Assembly (NCBI GenBank): GCA_964383325.1
Contig: CAYLGY010000053.1
Span: forward strand, 1 to 19,249
Length of the DNA: 19,249 bases
Source: CAYLGY01 sp964383325
GTDB taxonomy: Bacteria > Pseudomonadota > Alphaproteobacteria > Rhizobiales > Rhizobiaceae
Reading direction: 5' to 3'
A program made the position numbers and the translations under genes. Below the pieces are notes generated by a model that saw only the letters and a program-made list of their open reading frames with translations, was not told where the DNA came from and did no database searches. Of the stretch, positions 13,918 to 19,249 are shown piece after piece (the stretch's first letter is position 1; each line of letters begins with the position of its first letter).

Positions 13918-15510
13918 ATGACCAAAGAACTTAGCTATCTGGGGAAGCGCGTCGCCGAGGGCAAGCTGAGCCGCCGCGACTTTCTCGGCAGGGCTGCCGC
14001 CCTTGGCGTGGGCGCCGTCGCGGCCAATTCGCTGCTTGCCGACATTGCCCGTGCGCAGGGCCCGAAGAAGGGCGGCCATCTCAAGATGGGGCTGGTCGGG
14101 GGCGAATCCACCAACAGCCTCGATCCGGCGAAATGGCTGACGCAGGTGCCGCAGAATTTCGGTTCCACCTGGGGGGAGTTGCTGGTGATCCAGTCGCCGG
14201 AAGACGGTTCGCCGCAGCCGGTCCTTGCCGAATCATGGGAAGCTTCCGCCGACGCCGCCGAATGGCATTTCAAGGTTCGCCGCGGCGTCACCTTCCATAA
14301 TGGCAAGGAGCTGGACGCCGAGGATGTCGCCCAGACCCTGCGGCGTCATTCGGATGAAAAGACCGAATCGGCCGCTCTCGGCGTGCTGCGCGATATTTCC
14401 GAGGTTGCCGTCGACGGGGACAATGTGGTCATCCGCCTCCAGCGCGGCAATGCCGACCTGCCGCTGCTCCTGACCGACTACCACCTCGTCATCCAGCCCA
14501 ATGGCGGCTACGACCAGGCAGATGCCGGCATCGGCACCGGCCCGTACCGGGTCGAGGTCAACGAGCCGGGCGTGCGCCATGTCAGTACCCGCTATGATGG
14601 CTATTGGCGCGACGATGTCGGTCATGTCGATTCGGTCGAAGTGATCGTCATGAACGACAATACGGCCCGTACCGCAGCGCTTCAGTCCGGCCAGGTGCAC
14701 ATCATCAACCGGGTCGAGCCCAAGACCGTCGAACTCTTGCAGCGCGTGGCGGGCATTGCCATCGAGAGCACGCCGTCCAAGGGCCATTACGTCTTCATCA
14801 TGCATTGCAACACGGCGCCGTTCGACAATTACGACCTGCGCATGGCGCTGAAGCTGGCGATCGATCGCGAACAGATGGTGCAACAGATCCTGATGGGCCA
14901 TGCCTCGCTCGGCAATGATTTCCCGATCAACCAGTCCTATGCGATGTTCCCCGACGGGATTGAACAGCGCGCCTATGATCCGGACCAGGCGAAGTTTCAT
15001 TACCAGAAATCGGGGCATGACGGGCCGATCCTCCTGCGCACCTCCGAGGTCGCCTTCCCCGGCGCGGTCGATGCGGCGCAGCTCTTCCAGCAGCAGGCCG
15101 CGGCAGCCGGGATCCAGATCGAGGTGCAGCGCGAGCCGGGAGACGGTTACTGGACCGAGGTCTGGAACAAGCAGCCCTTCTGCGCCTCCTACTGGGGCGG
15201 CCGGCCGACGCAGGATTCGATGTATTCCACCGCCTATATTTCCGGGGCCGACTGGAACGACACGCGCTTCTTCAACGAGAAGTTCGACCAGCTCGTCCTG
15301 TCGGCGCGGGCCGAGCTCGATCAGGCCAAGCGTGCCGAGCTCTATCGCGAGGCGGCGCTGCTGGTGCGTGACGAGGGCGGGTTGATCCTGCCGATGTTCA
15401 ACGATTTCCTCGATGCGCGGCGCGAGGAGGTCAAGGGCTGGGTCAAGGATCCCAATCACGAAACCTCGAACCTGCGGGCCGCGATCCGCGTCTGGCTCGA
15501 CGAAGCGTGA
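13918..15510 (+). CDS. ABC transporter substrate-binding protein, peptide/nickel family 5 (Tat-exported)
   Basis: A 530-residue periplasmic binding protein of the family that includes DppA, OppA and NikA. The N-terminus has a twin-arginine motif, SRRDFLGRAAALGVGAVAA, with a cut probable after ARA near residue 46, so it would be exported folded. Family landmarks are SWEASADAAEWHFKVRRGVTFHNGKELDAEDV, TGPYRVEVNEPGVRHVSTRYDGYW, FDNYDLRMALKLAIDREQMVQ and, near the end, ELYREAALLVRDEGGLILPMFNDFLDA. GGGGAGG six bases before ATG 13918 fixes the start. It is followed after 16 bases by two permeases and a dual ATPase, so it is the first gene of a complete importer. The ligand cannot be read; dipeptides, opines or related compounds are all seen in this family. 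Confidence 0.92.
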   Translation: MTKELSYLGKRVAEGKLSRRDFLGRAAALGVGAVAANSLLADIARAQGPKKGGHLKMGLVGGESTNSLDPAKWLTQVPQNFGSTWGELLVIQSPEDGSPQPVLAESWEASADAAEWHFKVRRGVTFHNGKELDAEDVAQTLRRHSDEKTESAALGVLRDISEVAVDGDNVVIRLQRGNADLPLLLTDYHLVIQPNGGYDQADAGIGTGPYRVEVNEPGVRHVSTRYDGYWRDDVGHVDSVEVIVMNDNTARTAALQSGQVHIINRVEPKTVELLQRVAGIAIESTPSKGHYVFIMHCNTAPFDNYDLRMALKLAIDREQMVQQILMGHASLGNDFPINQSYAMFPDGIEQRAYDPDQAKFHYQKSGHDGPILLRTSEVAFPGAVDAAQLFQQQAAAAGIQIEVQREPGDGYWTEVWNKQPFCASYWGGRPTQDSMYSTAYISGADWNDTRFFNEKFDQLVLSARAELDQAKRAELYREAALLVRDEGGLILPMFNDFLDARREEVKGWVKDPNHETSNLRAAIRVWLDEA

Positions 15511-15526
15511 CCCGGGATTTGCCGGG

Positions 15527-16483
15527 GTGGGACAAGTCCTGAAGCTGATAGCCCAGCGCGTGTCGCTGGGCGTCCTGCTGCTCTTCGCGGTTTCCGTGCT
15601 GATCTTTGCCGGCACGGAGATCCTGCCTGGGGACGTGGCGGCCTCGATTCTCGGCCAGTCCGCGACGCCTGAAGCCGTTGCCAATCTGCGCGAGCAGCTT
15701 GGCCTCAACGATTCCGCCTTCGTGCGCTATTTCCGCTGGCTCGGCGGGGTGCTGACGGGCGATCTCGGCACCGCGCTGTCCAATCGCAGGGACATCGCCT
15801 CGGCCATCGCGCCGCGCCTGTGGAATACGCTGTTCCTGGCCTTCTGGGCTGCTGCGGTGTCCGTGCCGCTGTCCCTGATTCTCGGCCTTCTGGCGGTGCG
15901 CTACCGCAACGGGCCGGTGGACAAGGCGATTTCCGGCCTTGCGCTCGCCTCCATGTCGCTGCCGGAATTCTTCATCGGCTATGTGCTGATCCTGTTCTTC
16001 ACCGTCAAGCTTGGCTGGTTCCCGAGCGTTTCGACGGTCTATGACGGCATGCCCTTTCTCGACCGGATGCGTGCCATTGCGCTGCCGGCGACGGTGCTGA
16101 CGCTGGTAGTCCTTGCCCACATGATGCGCATGACGCGGGCGGCGATCCTCAATGTCATGCAGTCGGCCTATGTCGAGACGGCGGAGCTGAAGGGCCTGTC
16201 GCAATCGGCGATCATCCGCCGCCATGCCTTGCCCAATGCGATTGCCCCGATCGTCAATGTGGTCATGCTGAACCTCGCCTTCCTGGTTGTCGGCGTCGTC
16301 GTGGTCGAGGTGATCTTCGTCTATCCCGGCATGGGGCAATATCTCGTCGATCATGTCGCCAAGCGCGATGTGCCGGTGGTGCAGGCGGTAGGCCTGATCT
16401 TTGCGGCGGTCTACATCAGCCTCAACATTGTCGCCGATGTGGTGTCGATCCTTTCCAACCCGCGCCTGCGGCATCCCAGATAG
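15527..16483 (+). CDS. dipeptide-type ABC transporter permease (DppB-like)
   Basis: A 318-residue inner-membrane permease. The product opens VGQVLKLIAQRVSLGVLLLFAVSVLIFAG, with the first helix followed by the DppB-type outer loop (LPGDVAASILGQSATPEAVANLREQLGLND). It then has five further helices and the ATPase-contact motif ETAELKGLSQSAIIRRHALPNAI. The start is probably GTG at 15527, the first start codon of this frame after the preceding stop; a GGGA stretch lies upstream. The frame is open further left to 15413 but that part is antisense-like and within the binding-protein gene. It ends two bases before the second permease. The family is certain; the substrate is not. Confidence 0.9.
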   Translation: MGQVLKLIAQRVSLGVLLLFAVSVLIFAGTEILPGDVAASILGQSATPEAVANLREQLGLNDSAFVRYFRWLGGVLTGDLGTALSNRRDIASAIAPRLWNTLFLAFWAAAVSVPLSLILGLLAVRYRNGPVDKAISGLALASMSLPEFFIGYVLILFFTVKLGWFPSVSTVYDGMPFLDRMRAIALPATVLTLVVLAHMMRMTRAAILNVMQSAYVETAELKGLSQSAIIRRHALPNAIAPIVNVVMLNLAFLVVGVVVVEVIFVYPGMGQYLVDHVAKRDVPVVQAVGLIFAAVYISLNIVADVVSILSNPRLRHPR

Positions 16484-16485
16484 GC

Positions 16486-17316
16486 ATGATGATGAGTCTG
16501 CGACGCATCCCCGTAACTGCCTGGATCGGGATCATCCTGACGACCCTGTTCGTGGCCAGCGCCATCCTCGCGCCCTGGATCGCACCCTATTCGCCCTCGG
16601 CCATTGTCGGCGGGGTCTGGGAGCCGGCCTCCGACCGCTTTCTGCTCGGCACCGACAATCTCGGCCGGGACCTGTTGTCGCGCATGATCCATGGCGGGCG
16701 CACCACCCTCGCCATTGCGGCGCTGGCGACGGCGCTCTCCTTCAGCCTTGGCTCCATCCTCGGCTTTGCCGCGGCGGTCATTGGCGGCTGGATCGACCAG
16801 CTGATGTCGCGTTTCGTCGATCTCCTGATGTCGATTCCGACGCTGATCTTCGCGCTCGTCGTCCTGTCGGTTTTGCCGTCGACGATCCTGATCCTGGTCG
16901 TCGTGATGGGCGTGCTCGATTCGACCCGCGTCTATCGACTCGCCCGCGCCGTCGCCGTCGACATTAATGTCATGGATTTCGTCGAAGCCGCCAAGCTGCG
17001 CGGCGAGGGGCGGGGCTGGATCATCTTCCGCGAGATCCTGCCCAATGCCCTGTCGCCGCTCGTGGCCGAACTCGGCCTGCGCTTCATTTTCGCCGTACTG
17101 TTCCTGTCGGCGCTTTCCTTCCTCGGCCTAGGCGTGCAGCCGCCCGATGCCGACTGGGGTTCGATGGTGCGCGAGAACAAGGAAGGCATTGTCTTCGGCA
17201 TCCCGGCGGCGCTCATTCCGGCAGCGGCGATTTCCGCGCTGGCGATTTCGGTCAACCTGGTCGCCGACTGGGTTCTGAACCGCACATCCGACCTGAAGGG
17301 AGGGCGCAGTGGCTGA
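16486..17316 (+). CDS. dipeptide-type ABC transporter permease (DppC-like)
   Basis: A 276-residue permease that pairs with the DppB-like protein. The N-terminal helix (VTAWIGIILTTLFVASAILAPW) is followed by the DppC hallmark FLLGTDNLGRDLLSRMIHGGRTTL. The ATPase-contact motif is EAAKLRGEGRGWIIFREILPNAL, and the last conserved block is ALSFLGLGVQPPDADWGSMV. Three ATG codons in a row stand at 16486; any could be used. The last eight bases overlap the GTG start of the ATPase gene. Confidence 0.92.
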   Translation: MMMSLRRIPVTAWIGIILTTLFVASAILAPWIAPYSPSAIVGGVWEPASDRFLLGTDNLGRDLLSRMIHGGRTTLAIAALATALSFSLGSILGFAAAVIGGWIDQLMSRFVDLLMSIPTLIFALVVLSVLPSTILILVVVMGVLDSTRVYRLARAVAVDINVMDFVEAAKLRGEGRGWIIFREILPNALSPLVAELGLRFIFAVLFLSALSFLGLGVQPPDADWGSMVRENKEGIVFGIPAALIPAAAISALAISVNLVADWVLNRTSDLKGGRSG

Positions 17317-18988
17317 TGTCCCCGAATCCGTCCTGCTCGACATCCGCAATCTGCGCATCGAGGCGACCGTCTACGAGCCCGGCGAGGAGTCGCGCGATCT
17401 GGTCATTGTCGACGATGTCTCCTTCACCCTCGAAAAGGGCAGGGTTCTCGGCCTGATCGGCGAATCGGGCGCCGGCAAGTCGACCATCGCCAATCTGGTG
17501 NNNNNNNNNNCGACCATCGGCCTGTCCGCCATGGGCTATGGCCGCGGCGGCGTCCGGATCACGGGCGGCGAGGTCATCCTGAATGGCCGCGACATCCTCA
17601 AGGGTGGCCCGCGCGAGCTGCGCCGCGTGCGCGGCCGGGAGGTCTGCTATGTGGCGCAGTCGGCGGCGGCGGCCTTCAATCCGGCGCACAGGCTGATCGA
17701 CCAGGTGGTCGAGGCGGCGCTGGCGCATGATACCGCGACCCGGCAGGAGGCCGAGGCGCGCGCCGTGGCGATGTTCGCCACGCTCGGGCTTCCCGATCCC
17801 GAGAATATCGGCCAGCGCTATCCGCACCAGGTTTCAGGCGGGCAATTGCAGCGGATCATGACGGCCATGGCCCTGTGTTCGCAGCCGGACCTGATCATCT
17901 TCGACGAACCGACGACCGCGCTTGACGTGACGACCCAGATCGACGTGCTGGGCGCGATCAAGGAGGCGATCCGCCAGACCGGCGTGGCCGCGCTCTACAT
18001 CACACACGATCTTGCCGTGGTGGCCCAGGTCGCTGACGAGATCATGGTGCTGCGTCATGGCAAGATGGTCGAGCATGGCGAGACGGCGCAGATCATCGGC
18101 TCGCCGACCGAGCAATATACGCGCGAACTCGTTTCGGTGCGCTCGATCGATCATCCGGCGCGGCCGCCGCAGGGCGAACCGTTGCTGGAGGTGGTAAATG
18201 TCTCGGCGGCCTATGGCGGCGGCCGGATCAGGGTGCTCGACACGGTTTCGGTCGAAATCCATCGCGGCCGGACCCTGGCGGTGGTCGGCGAATCCGGTTC
18301 GGGCAAATCCACCCTGGCGCGCGTCATCACCGGCCTGTTGCCACCCTTCGAGGGCGAGATCCGCTTCGAGGGGCGCACGCTGGCCCCGGCGCTGAAGAAC
18401 CGCAGCCGCGACGATCTGCGCGAATTGCAGATGATCTACCAGATGGCGGATGTCGCGATGAATCCGCGCCAGACCATCTCGACCATCATCGGACGGCCGC
18501 TGGAATTCTATTTCAACATGCGCGGCAAGGAGAAGCAGCGGCGCATCGATGAATTGCTCGACGCGATCGAGATGGGCTCCGGCTATGCCGACCGCTATCC
18601 GGCGGAACTGTCCGGCGGCCAGAAGCAGCGGGTCTGCATTGCGCGGGCGCTGGCCGCCAAGCCCAAGCTGATCATCTGCGACGAGGTGACGAGCGCCCTC
18701 GATCCACTGGTAGCCAGCGGCATCCTGAAATTGCTGCTGGATCTGCAGGAGGCGGAAGATGTCGCCTATCTGTTCATCACCCATGACATCGCAACTGTCC
18801 GCGCCATCGCCGATTCCATCGCCGTGATGTATCGCGGCCAGGTCGTGCGCTACGGATCGCGCAGTGAGGTGCTCTCCCCGCCCTATGACGATTATACGGA
18901 TCTGCTGCTCTCCTCGGTTCCGGAAATGGAAATCGGCTGGCTGGAAAAGGTGCTGGCAAGCCGCAAGATGGAAAGCGCGGGGAATTAG
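17309..18988 (+). CDS. dipeptide-type ABC transporter ATPase, two nucleotide-binding domains fused (DppD-DppF type), with assembly gap
   Basis: One protein of about 559 residues carries both ATPase domains that Dpp/Opp systems often encode separately. First domain: Walker A GESGAGKST (51-59), Q-loop VAQSAAAAFNP, signature VSGGQLQRIM and Walker B LIIFDEPTTALD. Second domain: Walker A GESGSGKST (about 328), YQMADVAMNPRQT, signature LSGGQKQRVCIARAL and Walker B LIICDEVTSALD. The start is GTG at 17309 after GGGAGG, overlapping the permease gene by eight bases. Ten N at 17501-17510 follow the first Walker A. The frame continues across them, and I believe the residues ANLV just before the gap are not native (see findings). 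Both domains look catalytically intact. Confidence 0.92.
   Translation: MADVPESVLLDIRNLRIEATVYEPGEESRDLVIVDDVSFTLEKGRVLGLIGESGAGKSTIANLVXXXXTIGLSAMGYGRGGVRITGGEVILNGRDILKGGPRELRRVRGREVCYVAQSAAAAFNPAHRLIDQVVEAALAHDTATRQEAEARAVAMFATLGLPDPENIGQRYPHQVSGGQLQRIMTAMALCSQPDLIIFDEPTTALDVTTQIDVLGAIKEAIRQTGVAALYITHDLAVVAQVADEIMVLRHGKMVEHGETAQIIGSPTEQYTRELVSVRSIDHPARPPQGEPLLEVVNVSAAYGGGRIRVLDTVSVEIHRGRTLAVVGESGSGKSTLARVITGLLPPFEGEIRFEGRTLAPALKNRSRDDLRELQMIYQMADVAMNPRQTISTIIGRPLEFYFNMRGKEKQRRIDELLDAIEMGSGYADRYPAELSGGQKQRVCIARALAAKPKLIICDEVTSALDPLVASGILKLLLDLQEAEDVAYLFITHDIATVRAIADSIAVMYRGQVVRYGSRSEVLSPPYDDYTDLLLSSVPEMEIGWLEKVLASRKMESAGN
17501..17510. other. assembly gap (10 N)
   Basis: Ten undetermined bases within the first ATPase domain. 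The nine bases CGACCATCG occur both 20 bases before the gap (17481-17489) and directly after it (17511-17519), exactly 30 bases apart and in the same codon phase. This suggests that two overlapping contig ends were joined with N. Confidence 0.97.
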
Positions 18989-18990
18989 CT

Positions 18991-19249
18991 CAGGTTCCCG
19001 GACAAGTGGTCCCCGCTTTCCGGACAAGAAGCTGCGCCAGCAAGAGAGCCAGGTTCTCGGAGCGGAGCCTCGCTTTCCGACAGAGGAACCCGCGCCAGTG
19101 CGGGGATCCCCATCATCCCGGAAACTGACCCCACTTTCCCGGCCACATTATAATATTCATGCAAGAGGGCCAGGATCCCGAGCCTAGCCTCCGTTTTCCC
19201 GGCAGCAACCTGCGCCAGGCCGGGATTAGGCTCTACCGGCCAGGCCGAA
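18991..19249. repeat. degenerate ~60-bp tandem repeat array (runs off the right edge)
   Basis: No gene is evident after the ATPase stop. The 261 bases to the edge break into units starting at about 18991, 19050, 19111 and 19171, each 59-61 bases long. Shared parts are an opening CAGGTTCCCGGA or a variant, CGCTTTCCGG or a variant near position 23, and GCGCCAG near position 44; the third unit keeps only the first half. The stretch 19040-19098 matches 19161-19218 better, so a 121-bp higher-order period is present. By eye, units agree at roughly two thirds to three quarters of positions. Confidence 0.6.
19125..19154 (+). promoter_or_regulatory. candidate promoter within the repeat array
   Basis: A perfect TATAAT (19149-19154) sits in a small AT-rich island, with CTGACC (four of six matches to -35) 18 bases upstream. 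It would read to the right, out of the window. The AT-rich island is found only in the third, most divergent unit. Confidence 0.3.

Noticed and set aside
18991..19249. CRISPR array
   Set aside because: The units are ~60 bp, degenerate throughout and contiguous, with no conserved repeat alternating with unique spacers, and no cas genes are present.

Overview
The window is GC-rich, densely coded bacterial DNA. It most likely comes from an alphaproteobacterium of the Rhizobiales (Hyphomicrobiales) type. The reasons are the split three-gene transhydrogenase (pntAa-pntAb-pntB) preceded by a small aa3-oxidase subunit IV gene, the sitABCD operon facing a cysteine-free Fur/Mur-type regulator, and the ureide-degradation genes. 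Genus cannot be told from what is visible. There are no RNA genes, insertion sequences or CRISPR arrays that I can support.

Layout, left to right. (1) 1-2599, minus strand: a small cytochrome oxidase subunit IV-like protein, then PntAa (TTG start), PntAb and the N-terminal half of PntB, which runs off the left edge. (2) 2808-7747, minus strand: a ureide (purine-derived nitrogen) catabolic cluster. In transcription order it holds a creatininase-family hydrolase, a fused PuuE allantoinase-UraD decarboxylase, ureidoglycine aminohydrolase (AllE), ureidoglycolate lyase (AllA) and an orphan periplasmic binding protein. The last four are tightly packed. Together they cover OHCU to allantoin to allantoate, then ureidoglycine to ureidoglycolate to glyoxylate plus urea. 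Urate oxidase, HIU hydrolase and the allantoate hydrolase are not here. (3) 7826-8872, plus strand: a LacI-family regulator divergent from the cluster, with a 13-bp palindrome in the shared intergenic region. It converges on a class I glutamine amidotransferase-like (peptidase C26) hydrolase at 8900-9679. (4) 9778-13194, minus strand: sitDCBA, a manganese/iron ABC importer whose four genes overlap by ATGA. It is divergent from a Fur/Mur-type regulator (13380-13793, plus). Two TTGCAA-type palindromes lie in the intergenic region, one abutting the sit promoter and one on the regulator promoter. (5) 13918-18988, plus strand: a dipeptide/nickel-type ABC importer with a Tat-exported binding protein, two permeases and one protein carrying both ATPase domains. 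A 10-N assembly gap interrupts the first ATPase just after its Walker A motif. (6) 18989-19249: no gene, but a degenerate tandem repeat with a unit near 60 bp (higher-order period 121 bp) that continues to the right edge.

The most interesting items are the terminal ~60-bp repeat array, the two regulator-like palindromes at sit/mur, the ureide cluster with its PuuE-UraD fusion, orphan binding protein and non-canonical creatininase-family member, and the probable contig-end artefact inside the dual ATPase gene. I see no clearly new multi-gene system. The other genes belong to known families.
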